Shown here in pieces: positions 19,941-31,018 of a stretch of 64,000 bases of DNA. The notes under the pieces are model-generated. The model was given only the letters and a program-made list of their open reading frames with translations. It searched no databases and was not told the origin of the DNA. The translations under genes and the position numbers were made by a program. The stretch lies in the NCBI GenBank assembly GCA_014529385.2, contig CM043949.1:107921477-107985476 (forward strand), written 5' to 3'. Each line of letters starts with the position of its first letter. The stretch's first letter is position 1. The DNA comes from Adiantum capillus-veneris. Its lineage: Eukaryota > Streptophyta > Polypodiopsida > Polypodiales > Pteridaceae.

Positions 19941-20873
19941 AACCTAACCCTAAATTTTTGGTGCAGATTTCAGGTTGGAAAGTCAGTCGACTTTTCGAGC
20001 TCGACTGATGTCAAGATTCCTTTTAAGTTTGAAATCTGTTTGAGAACTTGTTTGGTGATCCTGTTTGGAATTTGTTTGAAATGGATGGTATCTGTTTTGA
20101 ACATGTCTTGGTGCCGACTTGAATAATTTGACTCTGGTTGTAATACTGGTTTCAATGATCGGTGAGTTTCCTCCCGGGTAAATAGTGAGAAATGATGTTT
20201 GAGAATGCTTGTTCATACTCATGGCCCGGACCCTTGTGGTTATTTACGGGGGGAGTATTGTTGTTGTGACTCCCGGCCTAGACCTGGGTGGTTATGCGGG
20301 AGGAGTATTAAGAAGTCTGAGCAGTGGTTACTCTCAGCACCTCCAAACCACGCAAGCCACGGTCTAGGGGGCGTTTGGTTGTAAAAGGCCTCTATATCTC
20401 CCGGCCCGGACCTTTTTAGGTTATGCGGGAGGAGTGATGAGGGAGTCGTTGAATATCTCCCGGCCCGGGCCTTGTGAGGTTATTGTTCATCGGCGGCCTT
20501 ATGTTTCTATGTCTTGTAGCATGCATATGTGAGCACTTGTGTTGCATTGTGATGTGCCAACTACTGAATATTCCTAATTGGATGAGATTGCCTGGGTATG
20601 TAATTTTAGTGCATCAAGACACCCGTGGAAGATCAGTAAGGTCTGGGTGTGATGGCTAATTTTACTACGCCGGAATATCAAGAGTTCCGATCTGGACGAA
20701 AGGAGAAGCTAACTCCTTGATCAAAAGAGCCGAAAGGGGAAGCTAACTCCTTAACAAAAAGAGCAATCTGAATATCCCTCGGAATGACCCTCGGAAATTT
20801 TTTTGAGCTAACTTGAGTTGTTTTGCAGATATGCTGTAATCGCAGACGATTACTCTCTTTCAAGAAGGGGAGA
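19941..20873 (+). other. Element E non-coding region, hairpin and polypurine tract
   Basis: Contains repeated CCCGGCCCGGACC..GGTTAT.CGGGAGGAGTAT blocks, each about 60-110 bp apart, at about 20220, 20270, 20400 and 20460. Then GTAATCG-CAGA-CGATTAC follows at 20836-20853, and CAAGAAGGGGAGA at 20861-20873 is the polypurine tract. Similar blocks are seen in D (15960-16260, complement) and in the remnant at 41539-42050. Confidence 0.7.
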
Positions 20874-21475
20874 TGTAACAGACTGCTGACGTGTCGACCT
20901 ACTGAAGAACGGAGCTACTGGCCGAGGGGCCTAAACCCTAGAAGAAGTAGAAGCAACAAAGAAAGCACCAACAGATTTCCGGAAATTCCGCTGACTGCTG
21001 ACGTGGCAGAACTGCATGGATTTCCGCTTTTCACGCTGGCAGTGCTGACGTGGCAGAACTGTACGGATTTTCGCGTTTTGCATTGGCTGATGAAGTGGTA
21101 GGATGTACAGATTTCCATAAATTACGCTGGCAGCTTTTTGGCTTTGCTTTTGGATCAGATGCTTTTGAGTTTGAAGGCTTTTTACTGTAAACTGCTTTTG
21201 GGGTCTAGGGCCTTTAAATATGAGGTTAAGGCTCATTCTCTGGCATGCTTCCTGAGAAGGTGTAGAGTCTGGAGTACCGGCTTGTACTGTGTTGATGCAA
21301 TATAAAGAAATACCAAAAGGGGTGTCAAGGTTTGGGGCCAATACTCTCCGGGGTGGAATTCCGCCACTCCGTGTCACGTGTCGTCTCTCTCTCTTTCACT
21401 TCAGTTGTCATTGAAGTGCTAAAAGTTTGTTCAGTCTGTTCTTTTCTATTGGCACGTGGTGCCCGTCTTGTGACA
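20874..21475 (+). repeat. 3' LTR of element E
   Basis: 602 bp, TGTAACAGACTGCTGACGTG to GTGCCCGTCTTGTGACA. It matches the 5' LTR apart from the 138-bp duplication and scattered substitutions. It is followed by the AAGTG duplication and the resumed F gag. Confidence 0.9.
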
Positions 21476-21800
21476 AAGTGGTTGAAATTCAAAAGGCTCT
21501 TTATTTCTTCTTGGCTGATCTGCGAGTACGAACGGGATATACGAACCGCTTGGAACCATCTTCGGATGACCAAGGGAGATTCTTTGGATGCTTATTGCGA
21601 GAAATTTTGGGACTCTTTTCTACCACCCTCTTCATTTAAGGTCTCTTTTAAGGAACAGATTGAGCGGTTTTGATGCAGACTCCCTACCGAGATCTGAGAC
21701 TACTGCCTGCAACAAAAGTCAAATTCTATTCAAGAATTAATGGATCATGTGAAACGGGGTTTCTCGATACATTCGGGAAATTTGACTTACCCCATTGATG
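21476..21800 (+). pseudogene. Element F gag, C-terminal part
   Basis: Continues the Gag domain after E: WLKFKRLFISSWLICEYERD, NHLRMTKGDSLDAYCEKFWD, FKEQIERF, a TGA, then LPTEI.DYCLQQKSNSIQELMDHVKRGFSIHSG. At about 21800 (PIDE) it passes directly into protease sequence (ALILFDGG), so the CCHC knuckle region is deleted. In B this region is about 250 bp. Confidence 0.8.
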
Positions 21801-21802
21801 AG

Positions 21803-22197
21803 ATCAAGAAGCCCTGATTTTGTTCGATGGAGGAGTCCAGGCCAACTTCATTTCACCTGAATTGGCGGCGCGGCTCGAGATTACACCCGACAGGATGGGA
21901 CCACCAGCAGAGGCAGTTCTAGCGGCACCCGGATGGGACATAGCCATTACACCTATCATTGGCAAACTTCGGTTGCATTGTCAGGGGTATTTAGGGCACG
22001 AGGACTTCTACATAATGCCCTTGGAAGGTTGTGACGTCCTCCTAGGGGTCCCTTGGTACCATAAGAACAATACCTTGGTCGATTATCGGGCAAAGAAAGC
22101 AACTTTGACGAATGAAAAGGGCCGAAAAATTGTACTTGACGTAAAACTGAAGGGCGAGTCCGTCCCTATTGTATCGGCTTCGGCCATTTCCAAATGA
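21803..22197 (+). pseudogene. Element F protease
   Basis: The best-preserved protease of this family: ALILFDGGVQANFISPELAA, AITPIIGKLRLHCQGYLGHE, MPLEGCDVLLGVPWYHKNN and ATLTNEKGRKIVLDVKLKG. The catalytic triplet is D-G-G. A TGA ends it at 22195-22197, just upstream of the RT frame, which starts at once in the same region (22198). It cannot give a Gag-Pol fusion because the gag frame is broken. Confidence 0.8.
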
Positions 22198-23110
22198 ATG
22201 AAATCCAGTCTCTTTGTTTACTCGATCTATTTGAAAGAGTTAAATGATGAACACAGAACGAACATGTCTGAACTTGATAAAGAACGCCAAGATTTTCTCC
22301 ACACACATGCTGATTATTTCTCTGAGGGCCTGCCAGGCGAGTTGCCCCCATCTCGACCTGAGGATCCCACCATTGGTCTAAATCCTGGAAGCACACCATC
22401 GAACCTGCGACCTTACCGTGTTAGCCAAGCCCATAATGAAGAGATCATGAACCAAGTGAAAGACCTTCTGGAAAAGGGTCTTATCCTGCCGAGTACTTCA
22501 CCCTACTGCTCTCCAATGTTGTTATTAAAGAAAGACGGATCTTGGAGAATGTGCATTGCTTACAGAGCTCTCAATAAAATCACAATCAAGAACAGATTTT
22601 CGATTCCAAGGATCGATGATATTCTTGACAGACTACAGGGATCCTCTTGTTTCAGCAGGATTGATTTGAAAAGCGGATATCGTCAGATCAGAATCATTCC
22701 GGGAGATGTCTACAAGACAGCCTTTCGGCCGAGCTTCGGTTTGTATGAATTCTTGGTGATGCCTTCTGGCCTTACCAATGCTCCAACGACTTTAAACTGA
22801 ATGATGGATAGGATTTTCCGAGAGTATAGATCATTTGTCAGCACTTTCTTTGATGATAATATAGTCTTCTCCAAGGATGAAGCAGAACATAGACATCATA
22901 TGCAACAGGTATTTCAGGCATTGTGAGATCACAAGTTAGTTATCAATGCCAAAAAAAGTGAATTTTTCTTGCCGGAGATACACTTTTTGGGACACATCGT
23001 CTCAACAGCAGGAGTACAGATGGACCCGGCCAAGATTGAGACTATACGTGATTGGCTGGATTTGAAGAATGTTCATGAAGTTATAAGCGTCTTGGACTGG
23101 CGGTTCATTC
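22198..23110 (+). pseudogene. Element F reverse transcriptase
   Basis: Reads [57 protein letters not shown] (usually CIDYRALNK), [15 protein letters not shown] (motif A), [14 protein letters not shown] (motif B, usually PFGL), a TGA at about 22798, then TFFDDNIVFSKDEAEH (motif C). Another TGA lies near 22924. The thumb has a small deletion: VHEVISVLDWRFIRKF for VREVRSFLGLCSYYRRFIRKF. Confidence 0.85.
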
Positions 23111-24144
23111 GAAAGTTTGCAGAGCTAGCTTCGCCGTTGCACGTATTGACACAGAAAGGAGTCCCTTTCTCATGCGGACCCACAGAGGTGACTGCCTTTC
23201 AGACACTGAAAGAAAAACTGACTACGGGACCAATGTTGACTTTGCCGGATTCGCAAAGGTCATTTGTAGTATATTGTGATGCTTGTGGTCGTAGTCTGGG
23301 AGCAGTCTTAATGCAAGAAGTCCATGTCATTGCCTATGAGAGCTGATTGTTTTCAAGGCCGGAATTGACACCATAGATTTATGAGAAAGAGCTTTTGGCA
23401 ATGATCCATGCTCTTACTCAGCGCGACATTACCTACTCGCAGCCGATTTCACGGTCTTCACTGATCATCAGAGTTTACGCTACTTCTTGTCACAGAAGCA
23501 GCTTTCGAAAAAGCAGATGCGGTGGGCCAACATCTTGTCACAGTTTCACTTCCAGATTGTCCATGTTTAGGGACAGAAGAACTTGTTGGCATCTGCTTTG
23601 TCTTGGAAGCCGTTAGTCTTGGCTATTTCCGCGATTCATCATAGAAGCTTCGACGACATGGTTGATTAGTACGCCACATATCCGGATTTTTCCGATGTAT
23701 TCACTCAAATACAAAATGGGGAGATAGTAGCGGGATATTCCATACGGGATGGCTACTTGATGAAGAAAACGATGTTGTGCGCTACACAGTCGTTGAGGGA
23801 AAAGGTTTTGACTGAGTGCCACTGTCCACCTTTTACGGGTCATCACGGCATCGACACCACCTTGAAAGGGGTGGAGCGTTACTTCTTTTGGTCGAGACTC
23901 GAGAAAGATGTGGACGACTTTGTACGCAGTTATTTAGTATGCCATAAGGTCAAGTTTGACAGGCATAAGGCACAAGGATTGTTACAGCCTTTACCCATTC
24001 CCACACGCCTCTCGGAAAGTATTCCAATGGATTTCATTTTTTATCTCCCGAAGACACAGTGTGGGCATGATGGCATTTGGACTGTCATCGATAGATTTAG
24101 CAAGCAACCTTACTTCATTCCAGTGAAGAAAACTGTCAAGCCGG
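23111..24144 (+). pseudogene. Element F RNase H and integrase N-terminal part
   Basis: RNase H shows VVYCDACGRSLGAVLMQ, a TGA near 23344, then YEKELLAMIHALTQ. A 2-bp loss shifts the frame, then SLRYFLSQKQLS-type sequence follows. The integrase begins at 23757: KKTMLCATQSLREKVLTECH, FTGHHGIDTTLKGVE, YLVCHKVKFDRHKAQG (H2C2 finger), then PMDFIFYLPKTQCGHDG and VIDRFSKQPYFIPVKKTVKP. LINE1 is inserted right after this, leaving the duplicated TGTCAAGCCGG at 24134-24144. Confidence 0.83.
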
Positions 24145-24640
24145 GATTGAAAGGCATCGAGTGAGAGAGCTCGATGCTGCTGCACGCTCCCCCCCCCCTT
24201 GCGCCATCGCTCCCCCTCACCCCCCTTCTCCTCCTAACCCTCGCGCTACCCTTAGCCACCCCCGCGCTGCCCCCCCCCTCGCCCTCGCGCTGCACCCCCT
24301 CCCTCCTCCCGCCTTCGCGCTGTTTCCCCCACCCTGCCCAGCCCGCCACCTCCTGCCCCCTGCTGCCCGCCGCCCTCCCCCCCTAGCCCTCCCGCTGCCC
24401 CCCCCACTCCTTGGCTGTTTTCTCCCACCCCCCCCCCCCCCCCCCCCCCCCCCGCAGCCTTCTATACCCGTGCTCGCCTCCTTTTCCTTCCCTCCATCCC
24501 CCCCCTTTTTTTGTCCGCATTATCTCCGAAGGGTTTTCTGCGCCTGGCTCTGCAACACCTTTTCTTCGGACAAGTGTTCGGCGTTCTCGGCTGCAGATTG
24601 TTCTTCTCCGTCCGCTTCTTCGACTCAGCAGTAGACACAG
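24145..24640 (+). promoter_or_regulatory. LINE1 5' UTR, C-rich with a poly-C tract
   Basis: Almost pure C/T with frequent CCCC runs and a homopolymer of about 27 C at 24427-24453. No ORF is convincing; the long frames here are low-complexity proline/alanine readings. L1 elements carry an internal promoter in this position, but no specific promoter element can be named. Homopolymer length may be unreliable. Confidence 0.6.
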
Positions 24641-26532
24641 ATGGAGGCTCCAGCTCCGCCACAGAGAGACTCGCCTGAAGCCCCCTCGCCCGACCCCGCT
24701 GAGCCCACCATTCGACTTGCTCTTTCGCCGACAGAGCAAGCGAGCCTTGCCGCAGAGGTAGAGCGCTTGCAGGCGACTTCTGTCATCTGCAAGGTTCTCG
24801 GCACCCGTCCTAGCAGAGGAGAGCTGCGAGACCTTCTCCAGGCCCGCCTTCTCGCAGAGGTGGGCAAGATTTTGGATGTCCAGATCCTCGGACGGGGGTA
24901 CTACCAGATCGAGTTCGAGACTTCCGAGATGGCCTCCAAGGTCATAGCTATGAGTCCACTCGCTATCCGAGCATCACGCGCCCACTTTCGACAGTGGCGA
25001 CACGGTTTTGACCCGACTTCGGATGTGCTAGTAGAGGAGGCAGACATCCCCATCTCAGTCTGCTTTCCGGGTTTACGGAGGGAGTACCTTCCACTGCTCT
25101 CCAGGATTGGCTCCGCCATCAGGACTGTTCTGGAGACACCTCGTACGGCAGCATCAGTAGCTGCCAAGGCGGCCAGCATCCCTTCAGTTCGAGTTTTGGT
25201 CAGAGATACCCACACGCTCCCGAAGGTCATCCTTCTGCCTCGGGTGAGTGGGGGTTGGTTTAGGCAGAGTGTGGAGTACTCGGGTCTCCCGAACCAGTGC
25301 TTCATTTGCAGACAGATGGGCCACCTAGCGAAGGCCTGTCCACGGAGGAGGCCTCGACCTGCACCTCAGCCTCAGCCCCAGCCTGCCAAGGCTTGGCCGC
25401 AGCCTCAGCCAGCGACACAGCGCACAGATTCTGAGCCACCCTCCGAGCCTGGGGCTCCAGCGGAGGAGGGGTGGCAGCAGGCCCGTGGCCGTCGACTCCA
25501 GGGGCCACAGCGACAGCTTGGCACTCAGAGTGGCCCTCAGGTGCCTACTCAGCAGCAGTGGGTTCCCACGGGGAACCGCTTTGGTCCTCTTGAGCAGGAG
25601 GAGCCCCCTACGCCAGCCTCCTCTTCCGCTTCACCCTCGCCAGCCCCCCCACCTTCAGATTTCCCCTCTTCCTCCTCATCCCCTCCCCCGCCCTTTGCTC
25701 CCACCCACTCCTCACCTCGCCCCCCTGTCTCTGTCGCCCCGCCCCGCTTCTCTTCTCCTCCGCCCCCCCCAACTCCTTCTCCCCCTCCTCCTGCTTCAGT
25801 ACCACAGTCGACTCAGGAGACTGGTCCCTCGCCGGCGGCTAGGAGATCTCTTGGCAGCGCTTTTGCCACGAGTCGCCTAGCGAGAGAGGGCCAGCCCTTC
25901 TTGCGGCCCCCTTTGCAGATTCAGACATCTTCCCTTGCAACTATCCCTCGTGGTCTGACGAGCATTGACCTCCGACGCCGCTGGGACTTCTTCGATTACG
26001 GATTCACTCGCTTTCTCGGCGATTCTGCAGCAAACCACGAGGCAGCCTGCTTCAGGGTCCACGCTCTGTTCCTCGCCGCTAGGGGGACAGAGGCCTTGGT
26101 TTCTCCTTTCCCCTCTGTGGTAGGACCGAGACAGAGTGGTCCCTCGACTCAGTGGTGGGATGGTTGCATACACAGGTTCTCGAGTTCTCTCACCACATGG
26201 GAGAACTTGGAGTTACAGATTTGCTGCAGGCTTTGTGGCCACTGGCCAAGTTTGTGGTGACACCCCCAGACTCAGCAGGATGTAGGCACATTGTGGTGTA
26301 CTTTTTTGCTGATACACAGTGTTTGCCTTGCTATGTATACATACATGAGGACTCCTGGACAGAGGAGGTTGCTTTACGCACGGCTCGCTCTGCTTGGGCT
26401 TGGGCCAGGCACTCACTACAGGCTCGCCTATCTAGAGGACGCTCGGATGCGGATTACTCCCCATCCAAGCCTGCCTCGAACATAGCCCGTCTTGCTGCTG
26501 CGGCAGCATCTGTTCTCTCTCGCTCCCCATGA
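24641..26532 (+). pseudogene. LINE1 ORF1: RNA-binding protein with CCHC knuckle, one frameshift
   Basis: Starts MEAPAPPQRDSPEAPSPD. Residues about 40-200 resemble the N-terminal domain common in plant L1 ORF1 (VICKVLGTRPSRGELRDLL, RGYYQIEFETSEMASKVI). A CCHC knuckle, CFICRQMGHLAKAC, follows at about residues 218-231. Next come a long Pro/Ser/Gln-rich stretch and a folded C-terminal part. The frame shifts at about 26110-26170, after which HTQVLEFSHHMGELGVTDLL..SLQARLSRG continues to a TGA at 26530-26532. That TGA overlaps the ORF2 start as ATGA. The protein would coat LINE RNA. Confidence 0.82.
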
Positions 26533-29500
26533 GGATCGTCTCGTGGAACGTGCAGGGATTAGGTGGGCCCCAGTTTCAGCGACAGCGGGGCCGATTGCGT
26601 CAGGAGCTTCAACGTTGCCTTGTGGAAGGAGAGATTGATCTCCTTATGCTTCAGGAGCACCATTTGTCTGAGAGCCGCATTCGGCGATGTGGTCAGATTT
26701 TGCGTGGACATTATGATACCTTTTGGTTAGCTGCTTTTGGACCTGGAGGCATCCAGGGTGGGGTATGTATGACTATTGCGGACTCATTGCAGCAGGCCAT
26801 TGTGGGCAGAGGGATTATTGTGCCAGGCAGGGCTCAGTGGATTACTGTGCAGGTTCAGGGTGGCCTTGTGGGCTTCCTGAACATCTATGCGCCCAATGTG
26901 GCGAGTGCTCGTGCAGAGTTTTGGTCACAGATTGTTGAGTCTTTGCCACACGTTGACCATTGGTGTGTAGGAGGGGACTTCAACATGTTGGAGGACCCCT
27001 CTGACAGGATCGGAGGCAGCCATGCTACTGTGCATGGAGTCGAGTTAGCAGCTTGGGAGAGGTTGTGTATGACTTTGAGGGTCTCGGATACATGGCAGCA
27101 TTCTGGCTTTGTGAGGCCTCCAGAGAGTCTTGCCTTCTCTAGATCAGACCGCAGAGTGGGAGGAGTGAATCTATCGCGGATAGATCGCTTCTACACTAGT
27201 GACCACTTCAGTGACTTGGGGGGATCAGTGGGCATCCTAGCAGGGACATCCTTCTCGGACCATGCACTAGCGATCCTCACAGTGGCAGACAGGCAGAGGT
27301 GTGGGAGCACGATGCTTCGCATCCCAGAGCGGGTCTTGTTGGACACAACACTCAGAGAGAGGGTAGAGGCTCTTTGGACACAGGGCATGGACAACCAGGC
27401 TCTACCGGCAGACAGAGTGGCCTTAGGCCTAGCTCAGCTTAGCCACTTTTTTCTCCAGGAGTCTTTGGCTCGACGGGCTGCAGCAAGAGAGGTGGAGCAG
27501 CGTCTCAGACGAGGCATTGCTTCACTACAGAGGATGCAGGAGCAGCATCCAGACAGTCCATGGTTGGAGGAGCAGTTACAGCAGGCTCGACAGGAGCTTG
27601 CTTGCACAGAGGAGAGGCGCCATGAGTTTGCCTTTCACCGACAGGCATCTCAGTGGACTCAGGTAGGTGACAGAGTGACAGGTGCTTTTTTTGAGACAGT
27701 AGGACCTCGGCACTCGCATGCCAAGGTCAATCAGCTGAGGAGACCCGATGGGTCAGTTGCTTGTGAGCCTGAGGATATGCGTGCAGTTGCTATTGACTTT
27801 TACCGTGAGCTACTGTCGGTTGAGCCCCAGTCAAAGAGATAGGATGCATGCAGGGAGCAGGTTTGGGGGCAGATGCCTTGTCTTGTGACTAAGGAGATGC
27901 GCCAGAGGCTGGAGATACCTCTTCAGCTTGAGGAGCTGCACACGGCTCTTAGGGCCCTTCCTCGTGGTAGCTGTCCAGGTGAGGATGGGCTGACTCCCAG
28001 CTTCTTCTTGGAGTACTGGGACTTGCTTGGCCCAGATCTTTGTAGTGCCTTTCAGTACATTCTGCACACAGGAGTGATGCCGGATAGCATGAGTGAGGGC
28101 CTGATTTACCTCATTCCAAAGGAGGGTGGCTCCTTGGATGAGATTCGACAGTGGCGCCCCATCACCATCCTCAACTCAGCCTACAAAATTCTTGCCAAGG
28201 CTCTGAGTTTGAGGATTCAGCCACTTTTGGAGAGCCTTATACATGGGACTCAGACAGGTTTTGTCAAGGAGCGCAGTATCCTTGACAACATCTTCACTTT
28301 CTGGGAGGCTTCTGCCTTGGCACGTCTCCGTGGGGAGGACCTTGTGATTCTTCTTCTCGATTTTGAGAAGGCATACGACAGAGTTGACTGGGACTTTCTA
28401 AAGGGCACGCTTCGCAGGATGGGCTTTTCAGATGCTTGGATCAGAGGGGTGTCAGCTTTGTACAGACAGGCTCACAGTCAGGTGCTTTTGGCAGGAGGTA
28501 GAGGTGAGCGCTTCATGCTCACACGATCGGTCAGACAATGTTGTCCTCTTGCCCCCTTTCTCTTTTTGTTCTATGCGGAGGCGATGAGCAAATTTTTGGT
28601 GTCACAGCAGGTTGGTTTGAGGGGCTTAGCACTCCCTATACGGGGAGATGAGCTTCTGGACGCTGAGTTTGCCGACGACTCAGCCTTGTACTTAGAGGGC
28701 CAGGAGGCCAATTTACACAGGTGTGGGCAGGCTCTAGAGACCTTCTGCTGTGCATCGGGCGCACTGATCAACTGGAGAAAGATAGTGGCTTTCTCGGTTG
28801 GCAGTGCTCCTGTGCCAGAGTGGATGCCAGGAGAGGGTTTCAGGTGGATTCCTCCAAGGACTGCAGTTCGATACTTGGGTTGTCAGGTTGGTTTGGATTT
28901 GTCCCCCGAGCAGCAGATTGCTCCTCTTCTCCTGTCCATCAGGAGAAAGCTGTTACACTGGAGCTCAGCACGACTTTCGCTGGCTGGTAGTGTAGTAGTT
29001 GCCAACCAGGTGTTGTTGGCAACTATGTGGTACATCACTTCTTACTGGATCTTCTCGAGTTCTTGGTAGAGAGGCTGATCAGGAACTTCCTTTGGTCAGG
29101 TTGCGACACTCAGGTTGCCCGAGCCAAGGTGGCTTGGTCGGTCATCACACTCCCTTGTTCTCAGGGAGGGCTTGGGATCATTGATCCAGCACAGCAGAGC
29201 AGAGCCCTTCTTGGGAAGTTCGTCGTCAGAGGACTTCTTCCAGGCGAGGAGCCCTGGAAGGAGTTCTTGTTGCAGAGGCTTCGTGCCAGGGTGCCTCAGT
29301 CAGGAGGCCCTTGGCAACCTTCGACCAGATGGATCTTTACAGAGTTGCGCCGAGTTGGTTTGAGCAGGAGACTGGAGGACCGATTCGCTGTGAGTTTGCT
29401 TCGCTCTTGGGAGCTCTTACGGCGTGGCCTAGAGCAGAGACAGCCGACATGCACGGAGGAGCGCCTACGACAGCCCCTCGTCTGGAACCCCATGGTTAGC

Positions 29501-30871
29501 ACTCAGAGAGGCCACTTGGTTGGGAGTAGGCCTCATGTTTCTTGGGGTCCCATGGCAGCAGGTCCAGCGCGCTCTCTAGGTGACTGGCTAGAGTTCACAG
29601 GTTTGTCAGAGGAGGTGCAGGGTGTCCAGCTACAGGGCATGAGAGGGGTTCAGAGCATGTGTCAGGACATCTCAGAGTCAGTTCCAACTGAGTGGCTCAC
29701 GCCTCTCGAGCGAGTAGCACCCCGATGGATGGGAGCCTTCACACGACTGGAGGTTCTCATCTCAGTCAGGGCTTGTTCAGAGACTGTCCCAGCCCTGTTC
29801 TTCGAGCTTCAGGGTGGGGGACGATTACAGCGAGTTACAGTAGAGGCCCCGCACGTAGCAGAGTGCTGTTTCCAGAGGATCCGAGTTGTGGGCATCTGTG
29901 GGAGGACTTGCATCAGACCCTGACCCAGCAGCTCTCGAGACAGGACACTGGAGGCTATGGGCTTGGGAGTGTTGTCCACTGGCACGAGTACATTGGGATC
30001 CTGGTGAGTGGCTTTGGAGGGACCCCTTCTCTTTTGCAGACCACCCAGGAGTCCCTTTCTTTCAGTACACTGTTCGGCTTGGACGTCATATACTTGCAGC
30101 GCAAAGAGAGGCCCGCCCCGCTGCAACACGGCATTGGCAAGAGGAGAGGGTCTCACAGTTGAGTTCTTGGCAACTTTTTAGCAGAGGCTGTGGGACTCCA
30201 GACAGCCGAGGCGCGTCACTTTGTTCCAGTGGTTGGTTGCACACAGAGCCACAGCAGTAGGGAGCTGGCTTGTGCATAGTGGTCTCTCGGCCGCATGTAC
30301 AGCCTGTGACCAATTGGTGGAGAGTCAGCGACACTGTCTTTGGGACTGTCCCTCGGCCCAGCAGGTGTGGCTACGAGTTCTTCGGCTGATGCCTGCCCTC
30401 TCCACGGCTCGACAGTACACTTGGGGGGCAACGGCTTGGTCCACCCTCACGGGCCCGGCACTACAGTTTGAGCTATCTTCCACCAGCAGGATGATAGTGA
30501 TACAGGGGGGGCGACCTACACTCCAGCCTGCTACAAACCTTACTCCACAGGAGTGGTGCAGTGAGAGAGAGGAGTGCTGGGAGCTCATCAGCGGCCTAGC
30601 TCTCTGGTTCATCTGGCGGGCCCGTTGTTTCCGCATCTTTGAGGCTCGCCCTGTGCCACCAGCAGAGACTGTTCGTGACTTTTGGCTAGAGCTGATCCAT
30701 ACTCTCAGGGGACAGCTTGAGGGACTACAGGGCAGCTCCGACCGCATGCGGGAGCGCCGCGAGGCTTTCCTTCGACTCTGGCGCCCTGGGCCTTTCTACA
30801 CCATGGTCCAGGGGGTGCTCAGATGGCACTACTGTCCACCTGTGTGGCTCTTCCCTCCTCCCATCTCTTGA
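26529..30871 (+). pseudogene. LINE1 ORF2: endonuclease, reverse transcriptase and zf-RVT domain, broken
   Basis: Starts MRIVSWNVQGLGGPQFQRQ. The APE-type endonuclease has SWNVQGLG, LLMLQEHHLSES (Glu), FLNIYAPN, CVGGDFNMLEDPSDR, SRIDRFYTS and SFSDHALAIL. An in-frame TAG at 27840-27842 follows. The RT then reads PGEDGLTPSFF, WRPITILNSAYKILAK, GFVKERSILDNIF, LLLDFEKAYDRVDWDFL (motif A), RQCCPLAPFLFLFYAEAM (motif B) and DAEFADDSALYLEG (FADD, motif C). Frameshifts occur near 29040-29065, 29890 and 30225. The C-terminus has WLVAHRATAVGSWLVHSG..CTACDQLVESQRHCLWDCP, the RT-associated zinc-binding region. Confidence 0.88.
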
Positions 30872-31018
30872 TTTAGCCCCATTGTATATATGCTGTTTTT
30901 TCATTGGGAGAGTCTCCCCATCATGCTTGTTGTAGCCCTCTCTAGCGGAGGTGGATGTAGCCCTATGGGCAGTTTTCATTAACTAATAGAAGGATCTTTT
31001 TCTCGGAAAAAAAAAAAT

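Larger units (their letters stand above)
18585..21475 (+). mobile_element. Element E: complete short non-autonomous LTR retrotransposon (gag only)
   Basis: 2.9 kb, flanked by the 5-bp duplication AAGTG (18580-18584 and 21476-21480) inside the gag of F. Layout: 5' LTR 18585-19340, primer site 19341-19353, a gag-like region to about 19940, a non-coding region to 20860, polypurine tract and 3' LTR 20874-21475. There is no protease, RT, RNase H or integrase. The primer site, the LTR middle block and the PPT neighbourhood resemble the F/A/B gypsies, so those enzymes probably moved it. Confidence 0.88.
24145..31018 (+). mobile_element. LINE1: near full-length L1-type non-LTR retrotransposon
   Basis: 6.9 kb with a C-rich 5' UTR, ORF1 with a CCHC knuckle, ORF2 with endonuclease, RT and zinc-binding region, and a poly(A) tail of 11 A (31007-31017). 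It is flanked by an 11-bp duplication TGTCAAGCCGG (24134-24144 and 31019-31029), the mark of target-primed reverse transcription. The host is the integrase gene of F. The reading frames have few defects, so it is one of the younger insertions here. Confidence 0.92.

Noticed and set aside
24145-24620. Long frames of Pro/Ala/Leu/Ser on both strands in C-rich sequence
   Set aside because: The composition follows the CCC/CCT bias of the LINE1 5' UTR. There is no domain, and overlapping frames are open only because the sequence lacks A and G.
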